From Bog-756 sp963841885 (lineage in GTDB: Bacteria > Actinomycetota > Acidimicrobiia > Acidimicrobiales > RAAP-2), in assembly GCA_963841885.1 (NCBI GenBank), contig CAWJEK010000009.1:124001-188000 (forward strand): a stretch of 64,000 bases of DNA. The letters are read 5' to 3'. Numbering within the stretch: position 1 is the stretch's first letter; each line of letters opens with the position of its first letter. Below, piece after piece: positions 9,526 to 18,986 of this stretch. The translations under genes and the position numbers were made by a program. Under the pieces are notes generated by a model. It did no database searches. It was not told where the DNA came from and worked only from the letters and a program-made list of their open reading frames with translations.

Positions 9526-10923
9526 GCACCGCCACGCGAGGAGACGACCGGGCCGCCGACCGACCCGGGGACCTGCTGGCGCTGGCCGAGCGGGTGGCCG
9601 GCTGGGCCGGCACCGGCGAGGAGGTCGAGGTCTACGTGGCCCGGGGCACCGAGACCGAGGTCCGGGCCTACGACGGCGAGGTCGAGTCGCTGACCTCGGC
9701 CACCTCGGCCGGCATCGGCATCCGGGTCGTCGTCGACCACCGGCTCGGGCTTCGCCTGGGCCGGGTCGCTCGACGAGTCGGTCCTCGGCGAGACCCTGGA
9801 CGAGGCCCGGGACAACGCCCGGTTCGCCACGCGCCGACGAGCACGTGCGGCTGGCCGTGCCCGACGGGGTGCGAGGCCGTGCCGGTCGACCTGTGGGACG
9901 ACGGACTGGCCGCGGTGCCGACCACGAGCGCAAGGTGGAGCTGGCCCTGGAGCTCGAGGCCCGGGCCCGGGCCGCCGACCCGAGGATCCGCCAGGTGGAC
10001 GTCGGCCGACTACGGCGACGTGGCCGTCCGAGTCGGCGCTGGTGTCGACCACCGGTATCCGGTCGTCGACCCGCAAGACCTCCGGCTACCTGTCGGTGAG
10101 GGTCATCGCCGGCGAGGGGGACGCCAGCCAGACCGGCGGCGGCTACAGCGTCGGCCGGGGCTTCGACGGACCTCGACCCGGACCGGGCCTGTGAGCGACG
10201 CGGTGACCCGGGCCGTCCGGCTGCTCGGCGCCACCAAGGGCCCGTCGGGTCGGTCGACGGTGGTGTTCGACCGGCGGATGGCCACCACCCTGCTGTCGGT
10301 CGTCTCCTCGGCGCTGTCGGGCGAGGCGGTGGCCAAGGGCCGGTCGTTCTTCGCCGGCCGGATCGGCGAGCAGGTCGGCCACCCCGGCCTGACCCTGGTC
10401 GACGATCCCACCGACCCCCGGGCCTACGGCGCGGCCGCCTACGACGCCGAGGGCCTGGCCTGCCGGCGCAACGTCCTGATCGACGGCGGGGATCCTGCGG
10501 GGGTTCCTCTACGACACCGTCTCCGGCTCGCGGGCGGGGGTGGCCTCGACCGGCTCGGCGGTGCGCGGCGGGTACGCCGGCACGCCCGGCGCCGGGGTGC
10601 CGGGCCCTGACCCTCGCCCCCGGACCCGAGGGCTACGACGAGGACGGGGTGCTGGCCGCGGTGGGGGAGGGGCTGTTCGTCCAGTCGATGACCGGGGTGC
10701 ACTCGGGGGTCAACCCGATCAGCGGCGACTTCTCGGTGGGCGCCGAGGGCCTGATGATCCGGGACGGCAGACTGGCCGAGCCGGTCCGGGAGATCACCGT
10801 GGCCTCCACCCTGCAGCGGATGCTGCTGTCCCTGGTGGCGGTGGGCGCCGACGTCGAGTGGCTCCCGGCATCGCCGCCGGCCAGACGCTGGCCATCGGCG
10901 ACATGCAGATCAGCGGGGTCTGA
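9522..10923 (+). CDS. pmbA: PmbA/TldE-like protease partner, interrupted by frameshifts
   Basis: Non-metal partner of TldD in the heterodimeric TldD/TldE protease. It starts with GTG overlapping the tldD stop by 4 bases. The N-terminal half (VEVYVARGTETEVRAYDGEVE) and the C-terminal part (GTYLR-like and VQSMTGVHSGVNPISGDFSVGAEG) are typical, and the zinc-motif histidines of TldD are absent, as expected. The span of 1402 bases is not a multiple of three, and shifts occur near 9760, 9850-10170, 10490-10610 and 10870. It ends convergently against pilO across a long palindrome. Confidence 0.8.
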
Positions 10924-10954
10924 CCGAGCGTCGGACCCCGGACCCGGCCGGTCG

Positions 10955-10988
10955 GCACCGGCGATCCGGTCGACCGGATCGGCGGTGC
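10955..10988. terminator. Long loop-free palindrome between pmbA and pilO
   Basis: Two 17-base arms (10955-10971 and 10972-10988) are complementary except for one pair. The core GATCCGGTC/GACCGGATC is a perfect 18-base palindrome. The position between convergent stop codons suggests a bidirectional terminator; no T-run is present. Confidence 0.45.
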
Positions 10989-10991
10989 GGG

Positions 10992-11785
10992 TTACTTGGT
11001 CGGCCGCCTGGGCGGCGGTGGCCTTGGTGCAGGCGGCCAGGGCGTTGGGCGTCGACGTGTAGTAGATCGACCCGGTGATCGCCAGGTTGTAGGGACCGGC
11101 CGACGGCGACGTCGGCGTCCCACCGACCCACAGCGGCGTGCCGCCCGGTGACCGTGGCGCTGCTCGTGGACGAGCGGCGCCGAGGCCGTCGCCGCACTCG
11201 ACGATGCCGCTGGCCGACGGCGGCGGCTCCGTAGGCGAGGATGAACTTCTGGATCACGAAGAGCCGGGGGAAGCTGTCCAGCCCGTTGACGAACGACGAT
11301 GATCTGGCCGTAGTTGCCCTGACGGTGAGCGTGGTGGGCACGGCGGTCACGCCGGCGGGGTCGTCGGCTCCGGCCGGCCGCCGCGGTCGGGCGCCGTGGT
11401 CGGCCGCGGCGCCGTGGTCGTGGCCGGGGTGAACCCGCTGAACTGGGCGAGGGTGACGCCCGAGGTGGCGGCCAGGGCGTTGAACTGGCTCTCGAAGCTG
11501 GACTCCTCGGCGTCGACGTCGGTCGGGCTCTGGACCGAGGGGATCTGGGTGCTGATCTTCTGGAGGTCGGCGCAGTTGGACGAGAGCTTCTGGCCCTCGG
11601 ACTGCAGGGCGGTGAGCTGGCCTGGAGCGCCGTCTCCTGGCGCCTGGAGCGTGGTGCTCTGGGCCTGGAGCGACTGAGAGCTTCGAGTTCTGCGGCGAGA
11701 TCAGCGCCAGCCACAGGATGATGGCGACGACCAGGGCGCCGCCCGCGATGAGCAGCGGCATCCGGTACTCGCGGACGGTGTTCAT
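10992..11785 (-). CDS. pilO: Type IV pilus inner-membrane protein PilO, frameshifted
   Basis: Likely PilO of the T4P inner-membrane assembly. It starts MNTVREYRMPLLIAGG, followed by one hydrophobic helix (residues about 10-30) and then a coiled-coil region rich in Gln and Leu (frames spliced by eye), as in PilO. The ATG overlaps the pilN stop as ATGA, so translation is coupled. Frames change near 11680, 11640, 11330 and several times downstream. The TAA at 10992 is the most plausible end, but the last 30 residues are uncertain. Identification rests mostly on gene order pilM-pilN-pilO and topology, not on sequence similarity. Confidence 0.65.
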
Positions 11786-12449
11786 TTCAGGCTCGCATTC
11801 TTGCTGAGGCTGGCATTCGGGGTGACCGAGACGGTGAAGGGGAACGAGATGGTGTTGTCGGGTTCGACCGTCGTCGCTCCCTGGAGCGGGTTGGCGAAGA
11901 GCTGCGACGTCGAGATGGCGTTGATCCACGCCTCGGAGATCGACAGGCTCGGACCCGGGCCCGTTGACACTGAGGTCGATCGTCCCGATGGCGGCCGACT
12001 GGGTGCCGGTGGCGGCGCCGGGCTTCGACGCCGACGGCGGCCGCGGTGGAGCCGGTGGCGCCGGCGTCGGCCGGCCCGGTCGCCGACGAGCTGGCTCCCG
12101 TGAAGGTCAGCACCTCGGCGTTCGGCGGGGTGATGGCGATCAGGCTGTTGAGGGCCAGGGGCCAGTCGACGGCCGAGTTGAGCACGGACGCCCGTCGGGC
12201 AGACCCTTGGTGTAGGCGTCGTTGGCCGCCACCACCAGGTCGTACTTCGGGCACCTGGGCGTTGAGCGAGGCGATGTCGCCTGGAGGGTGTTGACGTTGT
12301 TCTGGGCGTTGTGGACCTGGAGGAACTTCCATCCGCCGAACAGGACCAGCAGACGATGACGGCGACCGAGCCGACCAGCGTGCGCTGCTGGATCCGCTTC
12401 ATCCTGGCCTTGCTGGGCGACCTCGGGCGGCAGCAGGTTGAACTTCTTG
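11782..12449 (-). CDS. pilN: Type IV pilus protein PilN, frameshifted, joined in frame to PilM
   Basis: PilN-like inner-membrane protein. The hallmark KKFNLLPPEV opening is followed by a hydrophobic helix (LLVLFGGWKFLQ), a coiled region, and a C-terminal beta domain ending SVTPNASLSKNASLK. Notably, no start codon directly precedes the NLLPPE motif: the PilM frame reads through GLALPEPDKAVKKFNLL without a stop. PilN could therefore be fused to PilM or start at an internal GTG (VLASPIGLAL). The given upstream boundary is the domain edge, not a proven start. Several shifts occur between 12420 and 11960. Confidence 0.6.
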
Positions 12450-13518
12450 ACCGCCTTGTCGGGCTCCGGCAGGGCCAGCCCGATCGGCGAGGCCAGCACG
12501 GGGCCGACCTCGTCGGCCTGCTCGGGGGCGAGGTCGAGCTTCGAGGTGTCGAGCCGGTCGAGCGGCGAGCCGGAAGTGCACCGGGATGCGCACCTGGGCC
12601 TCGAGCATCGGCGATGAGGCCGTGGAGCTCGGAGCCGCCGCCGGTGATCAGCGACCCGCGGACACCGGCAGCCGGTCGGGGAGCGAGGCGAAGTACTGGA
12701 TCGAGTTCCGGATCTCGTCGACCAGCTCGAGCATGCTCGGCTGGGCGACCCGCTCGGCCGCCTGGATCTGGGCGACTGTCCTCGCCGAAGCGGTACTTGA
12801 GTGCCTCGGCGTCCGACGATCGGGACGTCGAGCGAAGCCGAGATGGCGGCGGTCGTGGCGTTGCCACCCGAGCCGATGGTGCGGACGAACTGGGGGCGGC
12901 CGTCCTGGTGGACGACGACCACGGTGAGCCCGGCACCGATCGAGACGATGGCCTCGGGCTGGTCGGAGGCCGCGGCGTCGCGGCGGCCGAGCCGCCGATG
13001 GCCCGGACCAGGGCGGACGAGATGAGGTCGACGCCGTCGACGGTCAGCCCGGCCCGCTCGACCGACGTCGATCACCCCGTTGACCAGGTCGACGTGGGCG
13101 GCGGCCACCAGGACCCGGCGCATCTTGGCCGCCTTCGTCGTTGGTGTAGTCGGCGAGGATCTGCGAGGAGAGGATGGTCTGGTCGGGAGGGAAGGGGATG
13201 ACCTCCTCCGACTGGAACCGCACGGCGCTGTCGACCTCGTCGTCGGGGACGTAGGGGAGGTCGATCTCGCGGGTGATGGCCCGCAGGCCGGCGATGCCGA
13301 CGATGACCGAGCGGCCCGAGAACTGCCCGTTCTTCCAGAGCTTCTGGATGGCCTCGGTGACCGCGGAGCTGTCGCGGATCTCGCCGTCGACGAGCGAGCC
13401 GGGCGGGAGGCCGACCTGGCCGTAGGTCAGGAGGACCGGGGGTGGACTTGGAGATGTCGAGCTCGGCGGCGCGGACTGCGCTCGTGCCGATGTCGAGTCC
13501 GACGGTCAGGCGTGCCAT
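12450..13518 (-). CDS. pilM: Type IV pilus actin-like ATPase PilM, frameshifted
   Basis: Cytoplasmic actin-like protein that binds ATP and the PilN N-terminus, linking the pilus motor to the membrane complex. The N-terminal phosphate loop LTVGLDIGTSAVRA is clear, and fragments such as IVSIGAGLTVVVVHQDGRPQFVRTI and VEQLTGLRA-like pieces follow in other frames. The ATG at 13518 has a GAGGAG ribosome site. Shifts occur near 13440, 13130, 13070 and through 12960-12560. The C-terminus ends IGLALP and runs without a stop into the PilN opening. Confidence 0.7.
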
Positions 13519-13683
13519 GTGAACGCTCCTCTGACGTGCCGCTGCTCGGGCGGTCCGCTCGCCGTCGATGGATCGGCCATGGCAGTCGATCTGGTGCCGG
13601 CGCTGTCTCGGGCACCGCACTCGGTCACGGTCGTCGTCAGTGCATCTCATCGGTCTGTCTCCGGTACCTCGGTGGCTCGACGA

Positions 13684-14941
13684 TCAGTGCAAGTTTCTGG
13701 CCGCGTCGGGCCGGCATGACCGGTCTGCCATGACGGATACACGAGCTGAGCGGCAACCGTGGGCGGGATCGGATGCAGGACCGATCGAGCACCCGGTGAC
13801 GCCGGGGCGCCGAGCGGAGGGCTCAGGCCAGCTGGCGGCGGCGAACGACCCGGTCTGGAGGATCCCCTGGCGCTCGAGCATCACCTTGAGGTCGTGGGGA
13901 TTGGTGGCCGTGGCCATGGCCTCGGCCAGGGTGATCCGCCCCGTGGCGAGCAGGGTGGCCAGCGACTGGTCGAAGGTGACCATGCCGTAGTAGGCGCCGT
14001 CGGCCACGATGCGCCTCGATGTCGCCGGTCAGCAGGGGGTCGATGATGGCCTGCTGGATCCGGCCGTTGATGACCAGCACCTCGAGGGCCGGCACCCGGC
14101 TGTCTCCCTCGACGGTCGGGATCAGCCGCTGGCAGACGATCCCCTGGAGCGAACCGGCCAGGCTGAGCCGGATCTGGGTCTGCTGGTGGGGTGGGAAGAA
14201 GTCGACGATGCGGTTGATCGTCTCGGTGGCGTTGATGGTGTGGAGCGTCGAGAAGACGAGGTGGCCCGTCTCGGCGGCGCTCGAGGGCGGCGGCGACCGT
14301 CTCCTGGTCGCGCATCTCGCCCACCAGGATGACGTCGGGGTCCTGGCGCAGGACGACCCGCATGGCCGAGGAGAACGAGTCGGTGTCGAATCCGACCTCG
14401 CGCTGGTCGATGGCGGCCAGGTCGTCCTGGTGGAGCACCTCGACCGGGTCCTCGATGGTGACGATGTGGCAGGCCCGGAGGTGGTTGATGTGGTCGACCA
14501 TGGCGGCCAGCGTCGTCGTCTTGCCGGAGCCGGTCGGTCCGGTGACGAGCACGAGCCCGCGCATCTCCTGGGCCAGCTGGGTGACGACCGGCGGGCAGTC
14601 CGAGCTCCTCGGCGGTGGCGGCGGAGGCCCGCACGCGCCGGATGGCCAGGGCGGCCGACGACCGCTGGTAGTAGGCGTTGACCCGGAAGCGCCCGGTGCC
14701 GGGCACGCTGTAGGCGAAGTCGGCCTCGTGCCGGGCGTGGAACGTCTCGCGGACGGTCTCGGTCATCATCGCCTCGGCGATGCGCTGGGTGTCCTCGGCC
14801 GTGAACGTCGGCTCGCTCGTCGAGGGTGCGCAGCGATCCGGCGATGCGCATCCGGGGTGGAGCCCCGGCCTTGACGTGGAGGTCGGAGCCGTCGAGCTCC
14901 TCGAGCATCATCAGAAGTCGATCGAGGTCGGCGATGTCCAT
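13684..14941 (-). CDS. pilT: Twitching motor ATPase PilT (first copy, no N-terminal extension), frameshifted
   Basis: PilT-type retraction ATPase. Walker A TGPTGSGKTTT, Asp box TIEDPVE, Walker B ILVGEMRD and the conserved LVFSTLHT and DFFPPHQQ segments are present, in part across frame changes near 14830, 14590, 14285 and 14010. It begins almost directly with the PAS-like N-terminal domain (MDIADLDRLL, DLHVKAG) and so lacks the extra domain of the second copy. The ATG at 14941 has TACAGT six bases upstream. The frame chosen stops at 13684, giving a tail of about 60 unfamiliar residues; another frame stops at 13823. It precedes pilM on the same strand. Confidence 0.8.
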
Positions 14942-14947
14942 GAGACC

Positions 14948-14953
14948 ACTGTA
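14948..14953 (-). promoter_or_regulatory. -10 box TACAGT, leaderless start of pilT1
   Basis: TACAGT on the minus strand, six bases, then the ATG at 14941. It favours this start over a GTG seven codons upstream. Confidence 0.45.
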
Positions 14954-15052
14954 ACGGACCACTCTGCGCGAACGGGGAAATACGGAGAGTGGTCGCCGTC
15001 GACCCCGGTCGCCAGCGGACGCCGGCGATACCGTGCCGATGCCGGCCCGGCG

Positions 15053-15466
15053 TCAGGTGCCGCCGCCGCGCCGTTGGAGGCGGCGCCGGGGCCGGTCGAG
15101 TCCTTCGTCGTGGCTGGACGGCGCTCTTGTCGGCCGGTCGAGGCCGCCGCCGGCTTCGGAGCCGGTGTCGTGCCCGACGACTCCGAGGAACCGGCCGTCG
15201 AGGAGCCGGAGGCGGAGCCGCCGTCCCGGACCCGCCGGCCGGCGCCGTCGCCGGGGTGGACTCGGCCGTGCGGTCGACGACGAGCCGCCCGACCGGCTGT
15301 CCGTCTTGTAGAAGCCACTGCCCTTGAAGACGATCCCCACGCTGCCGAAGACCTTCCTCACCGGCGAGCCGCAGGTCGGGCACTCGGTGAGCGGGTCGTC
15401 ATGGAACGACTGGACCACGTCGAAGTTCTTCCCACAGTTGTCGCAGCGGTATTCGTAGGTGGGCAC
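15053..15466 (-). CDS. FmdB-family zinc-ribbon protein
   Basis: A small protein with an N-terminal zinc ribbon: MPTYEYRCDNCGKNF followed by CPTCGSPVRK gives two CxxC pairs. The conserved FKGSGFYKTD segment follows at residues 48-57. Members of this family often end in a Ser/Pro/Ala-rich tail. The tail in this frame is Arg-rich, while another frame gives the expected Ser/Ala/Pro-rich composition from about 15260 onward, so a single-base shift near 15290 is likely and the true end uncertain. The GTG start has an AAGGAG ribosome site. The function of the family is not settled. Confidence 0.75.
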   Translation of the reverse strand: MPTYEYRCDNCGKNFDVVQSFHDDPLTECPTCGSPVRKVFGSVGIVFKGSGFYKTDSRSGGSSSTARPSPPRRRRRPAGPGRRLRLRLLDGRFLGVVGHDTGSEAGGGLDRPTRAPSSHDEGLDRPRRRLQRRGGGT

Positions 15467-15557
15467 GCAGTGTGCTCCTTCCGGTCCGGGCCGTCGCTCC
15501 AGGCTGGCAGTCTACCCGAGCGAGTGCCAATGCCGATCCCCGTCGGACCTGCTCCCG

Positions 15558-15563
15558 TACACT
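15558..15563 (+). promoter_or_regulatory. -10 box TACACT upstream of moaC
   Basis: TACACT is followed after eight bases by an in-frame GTG at 15572. This gives either a leaderless start there or a 20-base leader with the GGGAG site serving the GTG at 15593. Confidence 0.4.
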
Positions 15564-15592
15564 GGACGCCCGTGAGACGACGGGAGTCGACC

Positions 15593-16078
15593 GTGACCGA
15601 CCGGAGCTTGAGCCATCTGGACCCCTTCGGCGGGGCCCGGATGGTCGACGTGTCGCCCAAGGAGGCCACCCTGCGTCGGGCGCTGGCCCGCTGCCGGGTG
15701 GCCATGAAGCCGGAGACCACCGCGCAGGTGGCCAACAACGCCATCACCAAGGGGGATGTCCTGGCCGCCGCCCGGGTGGCGGGGATCCAGGCGGCCAAGC
15801 GGACCGCCGACCTGGTGCCCATGTGCCATCCGCTACTCGTCGGGTCGGTGCAGGTCGACTTCACCATCGGCGACGACTACGTCGAGGTGGAGGCCAAGGT
15901 CGAGACCGTCGACCGGACCGGCGTCGAGATGGAGGCGATGACCGCCTGCGCCATCGCCGCGCTGACCGTCTACGACATGTGCAAGACGGCCGACCGGACG
16001 ATGAGCATCGGTCACCTCATGCTGTGGGAGAAGACCGGCGGCAGCTCCGGTCAGTGGAAGCGGGAACTCGATCTCTGA
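15593..16078 (+). CDS. moaC: Cyclic pyranopterin monophosphate synthase MoaC
   Basis: Converts the MoaA product to cyclic pyranopterin monophosphate in molybdenum cofactor synthesis. The 161-residue length is standard. Clear motifs are MVDVSPKEATLR, AAKRTADLVPMCHPL, TVDRTGVEMEAMTA and YDMCKTADR, which contain the conserved Lys and His-rich pocket residues. The GTG at 15593 has GGGAG six bases upstream; an in-frame GTG at 15572 would add seven residues. It stands alone here, without other moa genes in the window. Confidence 0.95.
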   Translation: MTDRSLSHLDPFGGARMVDVSPKEATLRRALARCRVAMKPETTAQVANNAITKGDVLAAARVAGIQAAKRTADLVPMCHPLLVGSVQVDFTIGDDYVEVEAKVETVDRTGVEMEAMTACAIAALTVYDMCKTADRTMSIGHLMLWEKTGGSSGQWKRELDL

Positions 16079-16124
16079 CCGGGAGGTCCACGTCCACGGA
16101 AGCCCTGTCGGTCCAGGTGGCCGT

Positions 16125-16163
16125 CCGCCGCGTGCGCTGAAGGGTCGCACCCGGGCGCGGCGG
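16125..16163. terminator. Hairpin between moaC and a small convergent gene
   Basis: Arms CCGCCGCG (16125-16132) and CGCGGCGG (16156-16163) with an inner TGCG/CGCA pair. It lies between the stops of moaC and the 98-residue gene. Confidence 0.35.
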
Positions 16164-16168
16164 GTGGG

Positions 16169-16465
16169 TCAGCCGCGTACGGCGGAACGGAGGTCGTGCA
16201 ACGACAGCTCCGACGTCGCCTCGCCACCGCACTGCGTGCAGTGTTCGACGTGGCGCCAACTCCGTAGCAGCCGGGTGCCCTCCGGGTTGAGCAGCACCAC
16301 GAACGACTCCGAGAGCGGGTCGATCTCGATGCCGTAGCAGGGCTGCCATTCGGTGGCCACCGGGGCGCTCGTCCGGTGGGCCGACTTCACCACGCGCCGG
16401 AAGCGCGAATTCTCCCGATCGATGATCCACGTACTGTGGCACGACTCGATGACGATCTCTTCCAC
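16169..16465 (-). CDS. Small conserved hypothetical protein, 98 residues
   Basis: I do not recognise a named family. The protein starts MEEIVIESCHSTWIIDRE and contains a CTQCG pair near residue 77, with one further Cys at residue 9 and one near 43, so metal binding is possible but not shown. Base composition and codon use match true genes: the third position is GC-rich and there is no low-complexity tract. GATACT precedes the GTG start by six bases. It ends convergently against moaC. It may encode a small cytoplasmic regulator or nucleic-acid-associated protein; the context gives no help. Confidence 0.6.
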   Translation of the reverse strand: MEEIVIESCHSTWIIDRENSRFRRVVKSAHRTSAPVATEWQPCYGIEIDPLSESFVVLLNPEGTRLLRSWRHVEHCTQCGGEATSELSLHDLRSAVRG

Positions 16466-16649
16466 GGCATCAGTATCCCACGGCGGAGACCCGACCCGGA
16501 CGAGTTTTGATGTCGTTTACGTGACAGTTGTGGTGCCGTCGAATGGCTGGTCAACGGGGTGCAACCATGGTTGTCCGCGACCGGTTTCATGGCCCGTGAA
16601 CTGGGGTAACACGTGGCGCTCCGACGGGCTCCGGAGGGGCGCCGCGACA

Positions 16650-18245
16650 TCAGGGAGCGTTCACCGGGCTCAGTGGCACGCGCACCTGCACCGTGGTTCC
16701 CCGGTCGGCCTGGGACGTCACCGTGAGCCGGCCACCGATGAGCCGGGCGCGCTCGCTCATGCCCGGCAGACCGAGTGACTGGGTATCCCCCCAGAACTCC
16801 GACTCCGGGTCGAACCCGGCCCCGTCGTCGGTCACGGACAGGCCCAGCCAACCGTCGCCGAACTGGAGGGCGACGTCGACCCGTGACGCCTGGGCGTGTC
16901 TCCCGACATTGGTGACGGCCTCCTGGGCGATGCGGAACACCGCCAGCTCGACGGCCGGTGGCAGGCGCGTCGATGGCGCCGTCGACGGTGAACTCGCTCT
17001 GGAACCCCTCGCGTTCCGTGGCTTCCGTCAGGATCTGGTTGATGGAGGCGACCAGTCCGAGGTCGTCGAGCACCGAGGGCCGCAGGCCCCGCGGCGATGG
17101 AGCGGAGCTCGGCGACCGTGTCCTCCACCGAGGAGCGCATCGACGCCAGCATCCCCCCGTCGCGGAGGTCAGTGGCGCCGGATCCGTCCGGCGCCCCTTC
17201 GAGGGCGTCGATCTGCCGGCAGATGTGGATCAGCGCCTGGAGTGGGCCGTCGTGCAGCTCCTGGGCGATATGGCGTCGTTCCTCCTCCTGGCCCAGCACC
17301 ACCTGACCGGCATAGGCCTCCATCAGGTCGTGCCGTCGCGTCTCGGTCGTCACGTCCTCGAAGATCACCTGCATCCGCCGGTGGGGCCCGGGTGCTCCCA
17401 CGAGGGTCGAGGTCGGCCGGTAGAGGACACGCCGCCCTCGACCTCGAAGGTCAGTGGGCGCGACCGCGTCCTCGACGTGGCCCGCCGCCATGCGGACGGG
17501 CCCCGACCCGGTCGGGCCGACCGGGTCGGCCCGCGGGCCGGACTCGACTCCCCGGCCGTCGTCGAGCAGGCGGGTGAGCACCATGGCGGCCGCATCCGGA
17601 CCGACCACGTCGACGAGCCGCCGCCCGTCCGCCCCGGCCGGCCCGGCCGGCCCGGCGGCGCCGGACGGGGGTCGGGAGGGGGGCCCATGGCGAACACCTC
17701 TGCCGCGGCCGCGTTCGCGCCGACGACCCGACCGTCGCCATCGACGACGAGGATCGGCGAACGGTTGGACTCGAACATGTCCTGATAGAGGGCCTCCGCC
17801 TCGAACCGGGCCGTGCGGGCGGCGTCGGCCTGCTCGCGGAACCGGGTCTCGGCGGTCACCCGGCTGCCGATCAGGAGGGCCGATCGCGAGCAGCACGAGC
17901 GAGTTGGACGACTTCGGACCACAGCGCCGGAGGTAGCCCGTGGTCGGCCGCGTCCACCATGCGGGGGATGTCCAGCACCGCCACCCAGGCCACCGTGGCC
18001 AGACCCCCGGTGATCCCGAACTCGAGCGACGCGATCACCACCGGTATCGCGAAGAGGGCGACGGTGGAGACCTCGAGCACCGCGTTGCCCACGTCGAGCC
18101 CGAACGCCACGGTGACGGCCAACCGGACGAGGGCCAGGGCCAGCACCGCCAACTGCAGCAGGCCGAAGCGCGAGTCGGTCCAGGGCGAGCGGGCCGACGA
18201 TATCCCGGGAGCCCGTCGGTGGGTCCCGTCCACGGGAGCGCTCAC
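16650..18245 (-). CDS. NarL-type sensor histidine kinase with membrane and PAS domains, frameshifted
   Basis: Membrane sensor kinase partner of the adjacent response regulator. In order: about four hydrophobic helices (LLQLAVLALALVRLAVTVAFG and following, roughly residues 20-110), a PAS domain (ALYQDMFESNRSPILVVDGDG), a HisKA_3 box ERRHIAQELHDGPLQ with the phospho-acceptor His, and a HATPase domain (FRIAQEAVTNVGRHA, DDGAGFD, GLPGMSERARLIGG). Frame changes are needed near 17885, 17680, 17440, 17090 and 16970. The proposed GTG at 18245 overlaps a TGA in the neighbouring frame (GTGA), the usual coupling with the regulator. Confidence 0.75.
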
Positions 18246-18968
18246 GGGACGCCGGTGACGGCGCCAGTCGGAGTCGGGATCGGGGTCGGGGTCGGCGTCC
18301 CGTCCGAGCAGGCGCCCGGCCAGGGCGTAGTGGACCAGTTCGGTCCGTGACAGGATGCCGAGCTTGTCGAACACGTGGTTGAGATGCCCCTCCACCGTGC
18401 GGGGGCTGATGCCGAGCTGGTGGGCGATGGCCTTGTTGGACATCCCCCGGGCGACGAGCCGGACCACCTCCGCCTCCCGGATCGTCAACCGCTCGTCGTC
18501 GGGGCCCAGATCGGCCAGGTCCTTCTCGCCTTTGCCGCGCGGTACCGCCGGAGCGGAGGGACCGGCGGCGCAGGCGTCCCGCAGGGCCGCCACCAGTTCG
18601 TGGCTCGGCAGCGTCTTGAGGAGGTAGCCCGAGACCCCGGCGGCCAGCGCGGCGCGCACGTAGTGCTCGTCGTCGTAGGCGCTGAGGATGACGACCATGA
18701 GGCCGGGATGGTCGTCGACCAGGCGGCCCGCCAGGTCGATGCCGTTGGCGGTGGGGAGCCGGATGTCGGTGATCACGAGATCGGGTCCGGTGTCGTCCAC
18801 CACCGAGAGAGCTTCGTCGGCGTCGGCCGCCTCACCCACCACCACGAAGCCGTCGGCGTCGTCGAGGATGCCCCGCGTGCCGGTACGCAGGAGCTCGTGG
18901 TCGTCGACGATGACGGTTCGGAGCGCAGCTGCCGCCGTAGGGGGATCGCTCGGAGCGGAACGGTCCAT
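18242..18968 (-). CDS. NarL/FixJ-family response regulator
   Basis: Receiver domain (residues about 17-135) with acidic pair VDDHE, phospho-acceptor Asp near residue 68 in VITDIRLP, the conserved Ser/Thr region ILSAYDD and Lys in LLKTLP. It is followed by a LuxR-type helix-turn-helix (LTIREAEVVRLVARGMSNKAIAHQLG, about 160-215). TACGAT lies six bases before the ATG at 18968, so it is probably leaderless. As written, the frame has no stop and runs on into the kinase; the end given is the TGA of the next frame, which overlaps the kinase GTG. Its target genes are unknown, but the T4P genes on both sides make pilus control a reasonable guess. Confidence 0.8.
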
Positions 18969-18974
18969 CCGACC

Positions 18975-18980
18975 ATCGTA
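18975..18980 (-). promoter_or_regulatory. -10 box TACGAT, leaderless start of the response regulator
   Basis: TACGAT on the minus strand, six bases, then ATG at 18968; no ribosome site. Confidence 0.5.
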
Positions 18981-18986
18981 GGTGGG

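Noticed and set aside
3762..14941. Run of pseudogenes reflecting genome decay
   Set aside because: Motifs are conserved on both sides of each shift and dxs is normally essential; sequence indels explain it better.
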